64,000 bases of DNA. Origin: Alkalicoccobacillus plakortidis (GTDB lineage: Bacteria; Bacillota; Bacilli; Bacillales; Bacillaceae_D). Under the pieces are notes generated by a model. The model searched no databases, was not told where the DNA came from, and was given only the letters and a program-made list of their open reading frames with translations. Positions 30,778 to 41,282 of this stretch are shown in pieces. The DNA lies in assembly GCF_023703085.1 (NCBI RefSeq), contig NZ_JAMQJY010000002.1, positions 1-64,000 of the forward strand. The letters are read 5' to 3'. Within the stretch, counting starts at the first letter, position 1. Each line of letters starts with the position of its first letter. The translations under genes were made by a program, and so were the position numbers.

Positions 30778-31438
30778 ATGACAACATTAAATGAAAAAGG
30801 CATTAAACACATGAGAGAGCAACAATATGAAGAGGCAGGAAAAGCATTCACAGAAGCAATAGAGCTTGATCCTAAAGACCCTGCTGCGTATATTAATTTC
30901 GGTAATTTGTTATCGTTGCTCGATGAAAATGAACGTGCTCTTGTATTTTTTGATCGTGCAATTGGTCTAGATGAGGAAGCCGTCACAGCTTATTATGGGG
31001 CGGGGACCATCTATTATAAGCAGGATCAATTTGAAGAGGCAGTCAAAATGTTTAAACAAGCATTGATCAAAAAGCTTGATGAGGCGGATCTTTATTTTAT
31101 GCTAGGCATGAGCTATTATCAGCTCGGGTCCTTGCCGCATGCTTGTGCTAATTTTCAACGAGCAGTGGAAATGAATGAAACGGATGTGGATGCAAACTTC
31201 CAGCTAGGTTTGACATTTGCACAGCTTGGAGCAATTGGATGAGGCAATGCCTTATTTATTAAAAACAGTTGAGCTTGACCCCAAGCATGCAGATGCCTAT
31301 TATAATTTAGGAGTAGCCTATGCAAGTATGGATCAAGCAGAACAAGCACTTGATTCTTTTGACAAAGCACTTGAGGCACAGCCTGATCATCTATTAGCTG
31401 GAAATGGAAAAAAGATTATTGAACAAGCCTTGAAGTGA
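30778..31438 (+). CDS. TPR-repeat protein (YrrB-like), frameshifted in this sequence
   Basis: About six tandem tetratricopeptide repeats of 34 residues, with repeated Y-E-A, AIELDPKDPAAYINFGN and YYNLGVAYA patterns, forming a helical protein-binding scaffold. B. subtilis YrrB has the same place between mnmA and recD2; partners unknown. GCTTGG at 31224-31229 read as GCTGG restores FAQLEQLDEAMPYL and a 219-residue protein. ATG 30778 behind GAGGAG is preferred to GTG 30763. Stop lies 9 bases before recD2. Confidence 0.88.
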
Positions 31439-31447
31439 GGTGAAACT

Positions 31448-33739
31448 GTGGAGCAAACCGAAGAGCGTCAAAGCGGCGTACAGCGAGGATATATAAAAGG
31501 GGAAATTCTTCATGTGGTGTTTCGAAATGAAGAAAATTTTTACACGGTAGCTGTCATTAGAGTTCGTGAAACAAATGAAGAAATTGATGAAAAAAAATTA
31601 ACGATAGTTGGTGTTTTACCTCACGTTGAACCAGATGAAACTTTTTTATTTTTTGGTAGTATTGCCGATCATCCTAAATTTGGCATCCAATATAAAGTTG
31701 AGCAGAGCCGACGTGATTTGCCACAAAGTAAACAAGGTGTCGTCAAATATTTGGCGAGTGATAGATTCCCTGGAATTGGCACAAAAACCGCAGAAACAAT
31801 TGTTGAGACGCTTGGTGAGACAGCCATATCAAGAATTGTTGAAAATCGTGATGTTTTACGTAATATTTCAGGCTTAAAAGAAGAAAAAGCAGCGATGCTA
31901 TATGAAAATCTGTATGAACAGCAAGGTGTTGAGCAGGTTTTAATTGTGCTATCTGAGCACGGATTTGGTGTTGATCTTGCTCTTAAGGTATTTCAGGTAT
32001 ACAAAACGCAAGCCCTTGAAATCATAAAAAGCAATCCCTATCAACTGATACATGATGTAGATGGGATAGGATTCAGACGAGCTGATCAACTAGGTGCCTC
32101 TATTGGTTTAACGGGAAATCACCGCGATCGTTTACGAGCAGGTTGCTTATTTTTGGTCCATGAGCTTTGTATTCAAGAAGGCCATATGTATATAGAAGCT
32201 GAACCCCTAATTAATCAAGCGGTTGCTCTATTATCTTCACCTAATGTGAAGATTCAACGGGAAGAAATTCAACAACAGCTTGTCCAAATGCATGAAGAAG
32301 GAATGCTTGTTGTTGAAGAGACACGTGTGTATACAAAATCGCTATTTGGTGCTGAAAAAGGCATTGCCTCAAATATTCGGCGGCTACTTTCAACTGAAGT
32401 AAAAGAGGAATTTCCTGAGGCGGAATTTTTAAAAACGTTAGGTGAACTGGAAGAAGAGTGGGGCATTGAATATGCATCGTCTCAAAAACAGGCGATTCAA
32501 GAAGCGATTGCTAAGCCGCTTATGCTCTTAACAGGTGGACCGGGTACAGGTAAAACAACGGTCATTCGAGGGATTGTGGAAGTGTACGCAAGGCTTCACG
32601 GATTATCCTTGGATCCTCGTGCATATACAGCAAGTAATCCTTTTCCTATTTTGCTCACAGCTCCAACAGGTCGTGCTGCAAAGCGGATGTCAGAAGCAAC
32701 AGGTCTACCATCCGCAACCATTCACAGTATGCTTGGCTTGGAAAGGTGGAGCTGGAGGGTTCGACAAAGGTGAGCATGAACCACTAAACGGTGAATTGCT
32801 TATTATTGATGAAATGTCTATGGTGGACAGCTGGGTAGCAAACTCGTTACTTAAGGCGATCCCAAAAGGCATGCAGGTTGTCATTGTGGGTGATGAGAAT
32901 CAACTACCTTCAGTTGGACCTGGTCAAGTGCTCCGTGATTTTATCCAGTCTGATATCATTCCACTGGTTGCTTTAACTGATATTTATCGTCAGGCAGAAG
33001 GTTCTTCTATTATTGAACTAGCACATGCAATGAAGGATGGATTTGTACCACCTGACTTAACAAATGCTCAATCTGACCGACGTTTTTTCCCTTGCAAAGT
33101 AGACCAAGTGAAGGATGTTGTCTGGCAAATTTGCGAAAACGCAATAAAAAAGGGGTATGAAGCACGTGACATCCAAGTACTTGCTCCAATGTACAAAGGC
33201 GGTGCGGGTATAACGGAACTAAATGTCATGCTCCAAAATTTATTTAATCCCAAAAAAGAAAAAGTTAGAGAAATCATTTTTGGTGATTTGGTTTACCGAA
33301 CGGGAGATGTCGTGCTTCAATTAGTTAATAATCCAGAAGAACGTGTTTTTAATGGGGACCGTGGTGAAATCGTAGCGATTTTCTATGCAAAAGAAAACAC
33401 TGAACGCAAGGACCAAGTTGTCGTTTCATTTGATGGAACAGAGGTAACCTATAGCAAAACTGAGCTTAACAGCTAACACATGCATACTGCTGTTCTATTC
33501 ACAAAGCTCAAGGAAGTGAGTTCCCAATTGTTGTGCTTCCAGTGGTACGAAGCTATAGTCGAATGCTACGAAGGAATTTATTATATACAGCTGTAACACG
33601 TGCTAAACAGTTTCTATTAATGTGCGGTGAAATACGAACCGTCGAATACACCATTACAAGTGGCGAGGACCTCGAAAGACAATCGCAGCTTGTGAACAGA
33701 TTGCAGCAACTGATTACTCAGGCCGAGCCTAAGTCGTAG
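31448..33739 (+). CDS. recD2: RecD2-type superfamily 1B helicase, two frameshifts in this sequence
   Basis: RecD-like 5'-3' helicase that works without RecBC. N-terminal OB-like region and helix-hairpin-helix repeats (GIGTKTAETIVETLG near 105), Walker A LLTGGPGTGKTTVI near 360, Walker B LLIIDEMSMVDS, and C-terminal motif VVLPVVRSYSRMLRRNLLYTAVTRAKQ. Lesion 1 at 32736-32741: GCTTGG for GCTGG, restoring SMLGWKGGAGGFDKGE. Lesion 2 at 33470: AACAGC where AACCAGC is needed, a one-base loss that restores ELNQLTHAYCCSIHKAQGSEF. The two offset each other to 763 residues. GTG start behind GAGGTGA. Confidence 0.92.
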
Positions 33740-33770
33740 AAAGGATTTCCTTTCTACGGCTTATTTTTGT
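33732..33770 (+). terminator. Terminator after recD2
   Basis: GTCGTAGAAAGG / CCTTTCTACGGC with a four-base loop, then TTATTTTTG; the left arm includes the recD2 stop. Confidence 0.88.
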
Positions 33771-33785
33771 TTGGGGAGGAGAGAG

Positions 33786-33912
33786 GGACATTGGAAGAGG
33801 AGCAGATACATCGGATAAGAGGAAAATACATCAGAAGAGGAGCAGATACATCGGATAAGAGGAAAATACATCAGAAGAAGAGCGGATACATCAACTAAGT
33901 TGAAAAACACAT
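33786..33912. repeat. Second TACATC array, 20-bp period
   Basis: ATACATC (last copy ACACATC) occurs at 33806, 33826, 33846, 33866, 33886 and 33906, exactly 20 bases apart. Units alternate AAGAGGAGCAG and GGATAAGAGGAAA-type spacers, so it is the same 40-bp composite as at 4.2 kb with a different second half. The third composite is diverged. It lies between the recD2 terminator and yrrD. Confidence 0.93.
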
Positions 33913-34004
33913 CCAAAATGCACTCTCTTCTAATAAAAAACGTCATCGCTCATACCTGTGTTCGTTTTGGACAAACTAAGGTTGTTCGGAAGGAAGGTGA
34001 CTCG

Positions 34005-34481
34005 TTGCGAACATTTGCGGTTATTCAAGGTCTACCTGTTATTGAGATGGAGGCAGGAAACGAGTGTGGAAGGGTCATTGATCTACTCATGTATAACAAT
34101 CAAATCACCGGATTGTTAGTGGATATGCGCGGATGGTTAAATCGGCATCGTTTTTTATTACTTGAGAATGTCTCAAGTATTGGAGAACAAGCGGTTATGA
34201 TCCGCTCAAAAGATGATCTTGAAGCCTGTCAGTCTCATGATGCTTTTGAAACGTCCATTTCGCTCACTGTTGGGCGCCAGAAGTTAAAAGGAATGGAGTT
34301 GCTATCAGAAACAGGTACGCTGCTTGGTCTAGTGGAAGATGTATATTTTCATGAAAATGTGGGCACGATTGTGGGGTATAAAGTGACGGACGGTTTGCTT
34401 GCCGATTTGACGACTGGACAACAGATGTATAGTGGTCAGCAATTGGTTATAGGCAAAGAGCGAGCTATCCTCTCTAATTAA
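34005..34481 (+). CDS. yrrD: PRC-barrel protein YrrD
   Basis: 158 residues with two PRC-barrel-like halves (VIEMEAGNECGRVIDLLMYNNQITGLLVD and GMELLSETGTLLGLVEDVYFHENVGTIVGYKVTDG). B. subtilis yrrD follows recD2 (yrrC) in the same way. Cellular role unknown; PRC barrels often bind RNA-processing or membrane partners. TTG 34005 is set by GGAAGGTGA; the open frame extends upstream into the repeat array, which is not coding. Confidence 0.8.
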   Translation: MRTFAVIQGLPVIEMEAGNECGRVIDLLMYNNQITGLLVDMRGWLNRHRFLLLENVSSIGEQAVMIRSKDDLEACQSHDAFETSISLTVGRQKLKGMELLSETGTLLGLVEDVYFHENVGTIVGYKVTDGLLADLTTGQQMYSGQQLVIGKERAILSN

Positions 34482-34494
34482 AGGAGGCCCCGCA

Positions 34495-34683
34495 ATGCGC
34501 TGCCCAAATTGTCGAAGTATAGATATTGGAAAGATCGGAACCAATCAATTCTACTGTTGGAGCTGCTTTGTTGAGATGAGTATTGTCCAAGGTAAGCTAT
34601 CTCTTCATCAAGTAGAAGAAGATGGTTCGTTAAGCTCGTTGGATGATTTATTTGAAGATGAACAGCTTCGTATGGAGACATAA
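34495..34683 (+). CDS. Small zinc-ribbon protein
   Basis: 62 residues. N-terminal CPNCRSIDIG ... FYCWSCF gives two CxxC pairs of a zinc ribbon; the C-terminal half is acidic. AAGGAGG immediately upstream. It sits between yrrD and a DUF3918-like gene, where B. subtilis also has tiny genes. Function unknown. Confidence 0.72.
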   Translation: MRCPNCRSIDIGKIGTNQFYCWSCFVEMSIVQGKLSLHQVEEDGSLSSLDDLFEDEQLRMET

Positions 34684-34699
34684 CGAGGAGGTGGAGTGA

Positions 34700-34888
34700 A
34701 TGCGTCGAACATTAAAGCCATTAATTATGATGGGTATTGGTGCGGCAGTTTATTCAATGAATCAAACCAAATCAAAAACGAGAAAAATGGATTGGATACG
34801 CAAGATCGAAAAATATGATTTTGACCAGTTAATCTCTAAAAAACAATGGAGAAAAACGAGAAAAAAAGTCATGAAAGCCATTCGATAA
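34700..34888 (+). CDS. DUF3918-like small membrane-associated protein
   Basis: 62 residues: a short hydrophobic N-terminus (IMMGIGAAVYSM) followed by a strongly basic helix ending KKQWRKTRKKVMKAI. Matches the pattern of DUF3918 (YrzQ) proteins of Bacilli. Function unknown. Ribosome site GAGGAGGTGG 7-8 bases from ATG; terminator directly after the stop. Confidence 0.68.
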   Translation: MRRTLKPLIMMGIGAAVYSMNQTKSKTRKMDWIRKIEKYDFDQLISKKQWRKTRKKVMKAIR

Positions 34889-34896
34889 TGACAAAC

Positions 34897-34935
34897 ATAC
34901 CGGAACAGTAAAATAATGTTCCGGTTTTCTTTTTG
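34897..34935 (+). terminator. Terminator before the AI-2E-type permease gene
   Basis: ACCGGAACA / TGTTCCGGT with an A/T-rich loop and TTTCTTTTT tail. Confidence 0.82.
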
Positions 34936-34948
34936 AAGGAGGGGTTTT

Positions 34949-36014
34949 ATGGACAAAAAGCATTCGATTTCGTTGATCCTTCGAGCTCTTCATTTGTTTA
35001 TTTGGCTTTTAACTATCTGGGTCCTTTTTATGCTGTGGCCGTTCATTCAACCAATTGTACATAAAATCATAACGATACTGACTCCTGTTTTAATATCAGC
35101 TCTTTTTGCATATATATTGCATCCTTTTATTGAAGGTTTGCATCAATGGAAGCTACCTAGATTAGCTGCAATTCTGCTTGTTTTTGCGGTTTTTATTGGG
35201 GGGGTTGTTCTAGCTATTATTTATGGAGTTCCTGTATTCGCTCGTCAAGTACAAGAAGCGATGCAGGTTTTACCGAGTCAAATTGAACGAGTGGTTGTGT
35301 TTGTTCACTCTTGGGAGCATTCAATTGAACAGATGCCAACTTTTTTAAAAGGACATGTAGATGATTGGTCCGGCGAGCTTTTGATTGTGACGGAGAGAAT
35401 TCTGGATCAAGTGGAACTAGTAATCATTGCAGTAGCAAGATCCCTACCTTCATTAGTCGTTATTCCATTTTTAATTTTTTACTTCTTAAAAGACGTGACT
35501 TTAATTAAGAAATCAGTGTGGTATTTGACACCTGCTAAATGGAGACGGAGCCTCAGCTATTATGCAAAGGATGTGGATCATACTTTTGGAAGCTATATTC
35601 GCGGGCAGCTTTTAGTGGCGGCGGTTGTAGCTATCTTATCAATGATTGGCCTTTGGTTCATTGGAGTACCATATGCAGTTTTGTTTGGGTTATTTATTGG
35701 GGCAACCGACATTATTCCTTATTTCGGTGCGATCATTGGAGCCGCTCCAGCATTAATTGCAGCTCTTTTGATTTCGTGGGATAAAGGCCTTTATACGTTG
35801 ATTTTGCTTGTTGTTATCCAAGCAAATAGAAGGAAATCTACTCTCTCCTTTAATCGTAGGAAAAACACTTCATTTACATCCAATGTTGATCGTGCTCGCA
35901 TTGCTAGTAGGAGTAGAACTTGGTGGTATTCTTGGCCTTCTGATTGCAGTCCCGGTGTTAGCTGTCTTAAAAGTAACCTTACTTCATGTGCGACAACACT
36001 TTCAGAATGATTGA
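34949..36014 (+). CDS. AI-2E family transporter (YrrI-like), frameshifted in this sequence
   Basis: Integral membrane protein of the AI-2E/PerM family, about eight helices, with the conserved SLVVIPFLIFYFLKD and GLFIGATDIIPYFGAIIGAAPA. Substrate unknown for Bacillus members; some relatives export autoinducer-2 or act in ion balance. CCAAGC at 35818-35823 read as CCAGC restores LLVVIQQIEGNLLSPLIVG and a normal end at 36014 (354 residues, near YrrI). The stop overlaps the -35 box of the alaS promoter. In B. subtilis yrrI also precedes alaS. Confidence 0.88.
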
Positions 36015-36039
36015 CTTTTATAAAAATGGTTTTTATAAT
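36011..36039 (+). promoter_or_regulatory. SigA promoter of the alaS T-box transcript
   Basis: TTGACT (36011-36016), 17 bases, TATAAT (36034-36039). The -35 shares bases with the stop codon of the preceding gene. Confidence 0.8.
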
Positions 36040-36045
36040 TGTAAT

Positions 36046-36290
36046 GACACAAACATATCGCAAAATCATTGATGGAACGAGTAGGCGACAGTCCGTTTAA
36101 AGAGAGAACCTCCTTTGGTTGGAAGAGGTTTAACGAAGGGTCGATGAACGCTATTCCTGAGTGCTACTGACAAACAGTTGCCGTATACCGCGTTAAGGTA
36201 CTTAAGAGATGAACAGAGGACTGTTCATAACTAGGGTGGTACCGCGTGATAATCTCGTCCCTTTTTTAGAGGGAGGAGTTTTTTTGTTGT
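36046..36290 (+). promoter_or_regulatory. T-box riboswitch controlling alaS
   Basis: T-box sequence AGGGTGGTACCGCG at 36233-36246, then terminator CTCGTCCC / GGGAGGAG with seven T's (ending near 36286). A GCT triplet at 36150-36152 in the first stem domain is a good alanine specifier, matching the downstream synthetase. Folding was judged by eye. Confidence 0.88.
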
Positions 36291-36329
36291 GCTGGAATCG
36301 ATTGAATTTTTTTAAGGGAGATGAGTAGA

Positions 36330-38969
36330 ATGAAGCATTTAACTTCTGCTGAAGTACGGCAGATGTTCCTAGACTTTTTTAAGGAGAAGGGACATGATAT
36401 CGAACCGAGTGCACCACTTGTACCATTTGAAGATCCAACCTTACTTTGGATAAACAGTGGAGTGGCCACACTTAAGAAATATTTTGATGGTCGCGTGATT
36501 CCTGAGAATCCGCGCTTGGCGAATGCACAAAAATCGATTCGCACAAATGACATTGAAAATGTAGGGAAAACAGCTCGTCACCACACGTTTTTTGAGATGC
36601 TTGGTAATTTCTCAATCGGGGATTATTTCAAAAAAGAAGCAATTGAATGGGCTTGGGAATTCCTGACGAGTGAGAATTGGATCGGTTTTGATGCGGAGAA
36701 GCTATCTGTAACCATTCATCCAGAAGATGAGGAAGCCTATGAGCTTTGGATAAAAGAGATTGGATTACCAAATGAACGAATCATTCGCCTTGAAGGGAAC
36801 TTCTGGGATATTGGGGAAGGACCAAGTGGACCAAACACTGAAATTTTCTATGATCGTGGACCAGAGTACGGTAATGATCCGTCTGACCCTGAGCTATATC
36901 CAGGTGGAGAGAACGAACGTTATCTAGAGGTTTGGAATTTGGTGTTCTCGCAATTTAACCATAATCCTGATGGAACCTACACACCTCTTCCAAAGAAAAA
37001 TATTGATACAGGTATGGGACTTGAGCGTATGGTATCTGTTATTCAAAATGTACCTACTAACTTTGAGACAGATTTGTTTATGCCAATTATTCAAGCTGTT
37101 GAAAAGTTAACTCCAGTTAAATATGGTGATAAAACAGACACAGACGTGGCATTTAAAGTGATTGCTGACCACATTCGAACTGTAGCTTTTGCTATTGGAG
37201 ATGGCGCGCTACCATCAAATGAAGGGCGCGGTTATGTCTTAAGACGTCTGTTACGTAGAGCTGTTCGATTTGCAAAACAAATCGACATTGATCGTCCATT
37301 TATGTTTGAACTGGTTCCCGTTGTAGGAGACGTTATGAAAGCTTTCTATCCAGACGTGAATGAAAAAGCAGCATTTATTCAGCGTGTGATTCGTACGGAA
37401 GAAGAACGATTCCATGAAACGTTAAATGAAGGACTAACGATTCTTGATAAGATTGTAGCTGAAACCAAAGCGGCTTCTGAGGCGATTATTAAGGGTGAGG
37501 ATGTATTCCGTTTATACGATACGTACGGCTTCCCTGTTGATTTGACAGAAGAATATGTGGAAGATGCTGGACTAGTTATTGACCGTCCTGGATTTGAAGA
37601 AGAAATGAATAAACAGCGTGAGCGTGCTCGTTCAGCAAGACAAGATACTGGCTCTATGCAAGTTCAAAGCGATCTATTAAGCAAATTAACAGCATCTAGT
37701 GATTTTGTAGGATATGAATCACTTTCTACAGAGTCCACAATTCATGCGTTGATTGTTAATCAAGAGCTTGTAGAAGAAGCACAAGCTGGAGATGAAGCAC
37801 AGTTACTGCTTGATCGAACACCTTTTTATGCAGAAAGTGGTGGACAAGTTGCTGATGGAGGTATCATTCGCAGCGAATTAGGTGTTGCACGAGTAATTGA
37901 TGTAAAAAAAGCTCCAAATGGTCAGCACCTTCATACGGTTCAAGTTGAAGAAGGTACACTAACAAATCAAGCTAAGGTAGAAGCCATTGTTGAAAACTCA
38001 GAGCGAAGTGGTACGATTAAAAATCATACTGCCACTCACCTGTTGCATCAGGCTTTAAAAGATGTTTTAGGGGCACATGTTAATCAGGCGGGGTCATTAG
38101 TGTCTGAGAATCGATTACGTTTTGACTTCTCTCATTTTGGTCAAGTGACCCAAGAAGAGCTTACTAAGATCGAAACGATTGTAAATGAAAAGATTTGGTC
38201 TGCTCTTGCAGTCGATATTTCCGTAAAAAATTTAGAAGAAGCTAAACAAATGGGAGCTATGGCTCTATTTGGTGAAAAATACGGAGAAACCGTTCGAGTT
38301 GTGCAAGTGGGAGACTACAGCTTAGAATTGTGTGGCGGTATTCATGTTCGTAATACAGCTGAAATTGGTCAATTTAAAATCGTTTCTGAAACTGGAATCG
38401 GCGCTGGAGTAAGACGAATAGAAGCACTTACTGGAAAAGCTGCTTACTTATATGTGCAAGATCAGTTGGACATACTGCAAGAATCAGCTACTTTAATTAA
38501 AGCGAAAAATGTCAGGGATGTTCCAGCACGTATCGAGGCTGTGTTGCAGCAAGTGAAAACGGTGCAGCGTGAGAACGAATCACTCTCTGCAAAAGTAGGA
38601 AATATGGAAGCATCGAACCTAACTGATTCAGTTGAAGATGTAGATGGAATTGCTGTATTAGCTAAAAAAGTGAATGCTCGCGATATGGATGCATTAAGAG
38701 CCATTTTAGACAAGCTTAAGCAGGACACGGAATCGGGTATTATTGTACTCGGAGCAGAAACAGATGGAAAAGTCTCTATCGTTGCAGGCGTAACAAAAGA
38801 TTTAATTGAGCAAGGGTTTCATGCAGGGAAAATAGTGAAGGAAGTGGCATCACGCTGTGGTGGAGGCGGTGGTGGCCGTCCAGATATGGCTCAAGCTGGC
38901 GGGAAAAATCCAGCTCAACTAGATGAAGCACTTCAATTTGTTCCTGAATACGTAAAATCGATTTCCTAA
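36330..38969 (+). CDS. alaS: Alanyl-tRNA synthetase
   Basis: 879 residues, class II. Catalytic core ([40 protein letters not shown]), tRNA-recognition domain, editing domain with the metal motifs HTATHLLH near 568 and CGGIHV near 667, oligomerisation segment, and the glycine-rich C-terminal [18 protein letters not shown] 36330 is placed by GGGAGATGA; the open frame begins at 36321 with poor spacing. Intact, although it contains several GCTGG and CCAGC sites. Confidence 0.96.
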   Translation: MKHLTSAEVRQMFLDFFKEKGHDIEPSAPLVPFEDPTLLWINSGVATLKKYFDGRVIPENPRLANAQKSIRTNDIENVGKTARHHTFFEMLGNFSIGDYFKKEAIEWAWEFLTSENWIGFDAEKLSVTIHPEDEEAYELWIKEIGLPNERIIRLEGNFWDIGEGPSGPNTEIFYDRGPEYGNDPSDPELYPGGENERYLEVWNLVFSQFNHNPDGTYTPLPKKNIDTGMGLERMVSVIQNVPTNFETDLFMPIIQAVEKLTPVKYGDKTDTDVAFKVIADHIRTVAFAIGDGALPSNEGRGYVLRRLLRRAVRFAKQIDIDRPFMFELVPVVGDVMKAFYPDVNEKAAFIQRVIRTEEERFHETLNEGLTILDKIVAETKAASEAIIKGEDVFRLYDTYGFPVDLTEEYVEDAGLVIDRPGFEEEMNKQRERARSARQDTGSMQVQSDLLSKLTASSDFVGYESLSTESTIHALIVNQELVEEAQAGDEAQLLLDRTPFYAESGGQVADGGIIRSELGVARVIDVKKAPNGQHLHTVQVEEGTLTNQAKVEAIVENSERSGTIKNHTATHLLHQALKDVLGAHVNQAGSLVSENRLRFDFSHFGQVTQEELTKIETIVNEKIWSALAVDISVKNLEEAKQMGAMALFGEKYGETVRVVQVGDYSLELCGGIHVRNTAEIGQFKIVSETGIGAGVRRIEALTGKAAYLYVQDQLDILQESATLIKAKNVRDVPARIEAVLQQVKTVQRENESLSAKVGNMEASNLTDSVEDVDGIAVLAKKVNARDMDALRAILDKLKQDTESGIIVLGAETDGKVSIVAGVTKDLIEQGFHAGKIVKEVASRCGGGGGGRPDMAQAGGKNPAQLDEALQFVPEYVKSIS

Positions 38970-39054
38970 TTAGATGTTTTTGATGTACAATAAACAGAAC
39001 AAGCTCATTTTATTCTGAGCTAAGTCCGGAACTTTTAAGAAAGAGGTGCATGTG

Positions 39055-39328
39055 ATGAGCTCTATGGACAAAACAATGCAGTTTGATTTCCATGACGACT
39101 CTGTTAATGTGGATGTCCAGGAGGTACTGCTGACGGTTTATGCTGCCCTTGAAGAAAAAGGGTATAATCCGATTAATCAGATTGTCGGGTACTTACTTTC
39201 TGGAGATCCAAGCGTACATTCCAAGACACCAAGAGGCTCGAACGTTAATTCGCAAATTGGAACGAGATGAATTAATCGAGGCACTTGTGAAGTCTTATTT
39301 AACACATCACCGTAAGGAGAACGAATGA
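39055..39328 (+). CDS. ireB: IreB-family regulatory phosphoprotein (YrzL), frameshifted in this sequence
   Basis: Small UPF0297 protein; in Enterococcus IreB is a substrate of the PASTA kinase Ire[17 protein letters not shown] at the start and [20 protein letters not shown] in the middle. CCAAGC at 39208-39213 read as CCAGC turns the abnormal [10 protein letters not shown] tail into [23 protein letters not shown], giving 90 residues. ATG 39055 is chosen because B. subtilis YrzL starts MSS. The stop overlaps yrrK by four bases (ATGA). Confidence 0.93.
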
Positions 39329-39750
39329 AATCATTAGGTCTTGATGTAGGTTCAAAAACGATTGGAGTCGCACTAAGCGATGCATTTGGTTGGACGGCGC
39401 AGGGAGTCGAAACTCTGCGCCGAACAGAAGGACAAGCCGAACTAGATTATCAGGCGATTGCCAAGCTTGTTCAGGAAAATGAAGTAAGTACTGTTGTTGT
39501 TGGACTTCCTAAAAATATGGATGGTACAATCGGTGGCAATGGTGAGCATTGCCAAGCCTTTGCCAAAGACCTATCATCTTACATTGATGCTGAGATCGTT
39601 ATGTGGGATGAAAGGCTAACGACAATGGCCGCAAAACGAGTACTCGTGGAAGCGGACGTTAGCCGAAAGAAACGCAAGCAGGTCATTGATAAAATGGCAG
39701 CAACCCTTATCCTGCAGGGTTATCTCGATCGCGCAGGAAAAACTTTGTAA
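39325..39750 (+). CDS. yrrK: RuvX/YqgF-type Holliday junction resolvase homologue (YrrK)
   Basis: 141 residues of RNase H-like fold. First acidic motif [20 protein letters not shown] at 4-23, [13 protein letters not shown] near 57-69, MWDERLTT near 94-101 and the last Asp in [12 protein letters not shown]. The family is implicated in pre-16S rRNA 5' maturation and sometimes junction resolution. Overlaps ireB by four bases and is followed by yrzB, the conserved alaS-ireB-ruvX-yrzB order. Confidence 0.93.
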   Translation: MKSLGLDVGSKTIGVALSDAFGWTAQGVETLRRTEGQAELDYQAIAKLVQENEVSTVVVGLPKNMDGTIGGNGEHCQAFAKDLSSYIDAEIVMWDERLTTMAAKRVLVEADVSRKKRKQVIDKMAATLILQGYLDRAGKTL

Positions 39751-39769
39751 ATAGAGAGGTGTCCATCAC

Positions 39770-40081
39770 ATGGCACAAGAAGAAAAAGAACGTATTATCA
39801 TTCCAGACGAAAACGGTAACGAGCATCTATTTGATGAGTTATTCCGTTTCACAGTAGACACAACAGGAAACTCGTACCTACTCGTTGTACCAGTTGGAGA
39901 AAATGAAGAAGATACAGATGAAGAAGACGACGAAGAGCAAGAAGTTTTTGCATTCCGTTACGAAGACCGTGAAGGCGAAGAAAATGACATCGCCCTATTC
40001 CCAGTCGAAACAGACGAAGAATGGTCTGTTATTGAAGAAATGCTGAACACTTTTTCTGAAGAAGACGAAGAAGAAGAGTAA
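39770..40081 (+). CDS. yrzB: DUF1292 protein YrzB
   Basis: 103 residues, very acidic. IIIPDENGNEHLFDELFRF, a central Glu/Asp run, then EVFAFRYEDREGEENDIALFPVETDEEWSVIEEML, the DUF1292 pattern. Function unknown; conserved as the third gene after ireB and ruvX. AGAGAGGTG upstream of ATG. Terminator directly after the stop. Confidence 0.92.
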   Translation: MAQEEKERIIIPDENGNEHLFDELFRFTVDTTGNSYLLVVPVGENEEDTDEEDDEEQEVFAFRYEDREGEENDIALFPVETDEEWSVIEEMLNTFSEEDEEEE

Positions 40082-40087
40082 ACGATC

Positions 40088-40118
40088 TTAGCCCCCAAGA
40101 ATTTGGGGGCTTTTTTTG
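40088..40118 (+). terminator. Terminator of the alaS-yrzB region
   Basis: AGCCCCCAA / TTGGGGGCT with a four-base loop and seven T's. Confidence 0.95.
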
Positions 40119-40140
40119 TTTGTATATGAATTTGCTTGAG

Positions 40141-40492
40141 CGTCTCGCATGTAGAAAAGTGGATCTTGCAGGAGCCGCCGCATGTAGCCCGAGCGCCTCG
40201 CATGTAGAAAAGCGGGTCTTGCGTGTAAAGAAGGAACCGCCGCATGTAGCCTGAGCGCCTCGCATGTAGAAAAGTGGATCTTGCGTGTGAAGAAGGAACC
40301 GCCGCATGTAGCCTGAGCGCCTCGCATGTAGAAAAGTGGATCTTGCATGTGAAAAAGGAGCCGCCGCATCTAGCCCGAGAGCCTCGCATGTAGAAAAGCG
40401 GGTCTTGCATGTAAAGAAGGAACCGCCGCATGTAGCCCGAGCGCCTTGAATGTCAAAAAGTGGGTCTTCCGTCTAAGAAAGAGCCGCTCACG
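40141..40492. repeat. 62-bp tandem array of three 20-21-bp sub-units
   Basis: Unit starts at 40194, 40256, 40318, 40380 and 40442 are each 62 bases apart; the first copy (40141) is nine bases short and the last is decayed. Each unit holds three sub-units beginning GCATGTAGAAAAG, GC(A/G)TGTRAAGAAGG and GCATGTAGCC. The opposite strand therefore shows TACATGC about every 21 bases, the same design as the TACATC arrays at 4.2 and 33.8 kb. It lies between two converging genes. All three reverse frames stay open, a by-product of the repeat, not coding. Confidence 0.93.
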
Positions 40493-40498
40493 TTCCAA

Positions 40499-41278
40499 TT
40501 ATACAGATGTAGAAGTCTTCTTTCCTTCAATCCATGTGCTAATTAGCATATATGTCATAATACCTCCATACGTGATACACACACCGACGATTAATTGAGT
40601 AGATTCTTGCAGGCTTGAGAATTGCAGTAAATAATCAGGTAAAACAAGGAATACCATACAAACGACTAAAATCCACGTTTTTGACCAAATTGAGAAAACG
40701 ATAATAAATAATGAGGTAATAATTCCTAAAATAGTCATGGCAATCGTATTAAAAACGATGACTGGAGAAGAAACAAATGAATCTGTGAAAATTACAACAA
40801 AGAATAATGATAATGGTGTAATACTAACCAATGTTAGGATTAAGAATTCCTTTTTCTTTGATAGTGTATTAGCAGCAATATATTTAAAAGATATAGATAA
40901 AAGAATCAACCATAACAGAGTGATCGTAATGTGAGAAACAATTGTATATAATGAATACGCCATATACCCTGAGACAAGATCCATCATGATTTGAAATGAA
41001 AATGCCCCACTTACGATTAACGCTGCGTACTTCATCCATGTCCGCACATCCACCTTCATCTCACTTGAAAGAGATTCCATATAAGCTTTTGGTGAATCTC
41101 CAACTATTTTTTCAATTGGTTTTCCTGCTTTCTCGGCTTCAAGCAAATGAACCTCAAGCTCTGTTAAAATGTCATCAATTTCATCAGATTGTTTACCGCT
41201 TGAGAAAAGATACAAACGAAGGTTCTCGAGGAACGTTTTGCTTTCCTTTGACAATGATGAGTTTAAAATAGTCGTCAT
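40499..41278 (-). CDS. Membrane protein with N-terminal HAAS/DUF1700-type domain
   Basis: 259 residues. A soluble helical N-terminus (residues 1-75, SKESKTFLENLRLYLFSSGKQSDEIDDILTELEVHL pattern split by short loops) typical of the HAAS domain that accompanies PadR regulators, then six or so membrane helices. The start lies five bases after the PadR gene, so they are co-transcribed. Role unknown; such pairs often respond to envelope stress or drugs. Confidence 0.72.
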   Translation of the reverse strand: MTTILNSSLSKESKTFLENLRLYLFSSGKQSDEIDDILTELEVHLLEAEKAGKPIEKIVGDSPKAYMESLSSEMKVDVRTWMKYAALIVSGAFSFQIMMDLVSGYMAYSLYTIVSHITITLLWLILLSISFKYIAANTLSKKKEFLILTLVSITPLSLFFVVIFTDSFVSSPVIVFNTIAMTILGIITSLFIIVFSIWSKTWILVVCMVFLVLPDYLLQFSSLQESTQLIVGVCITYGGIMTYMLISTWIEGKKTSTSV

Positions 41279-41282
41279 CTCC

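Noticed and set aside
32535..33476. A separate helicase gene starting at 32535
   Set aside because: It is the middle part of recD2 in another frame caused by the indel at 32736; its first 60 codons are out-of-frame recD2.
39958..40431. Open frames of 92-157 codons on the minus strand
   Set aside because: They arise from the 62-bp repeat staying open in all frames, overlap the 3' end of yrzB, and show repeated Phe-Tyr-Met-Arg blocks with no real protein character.
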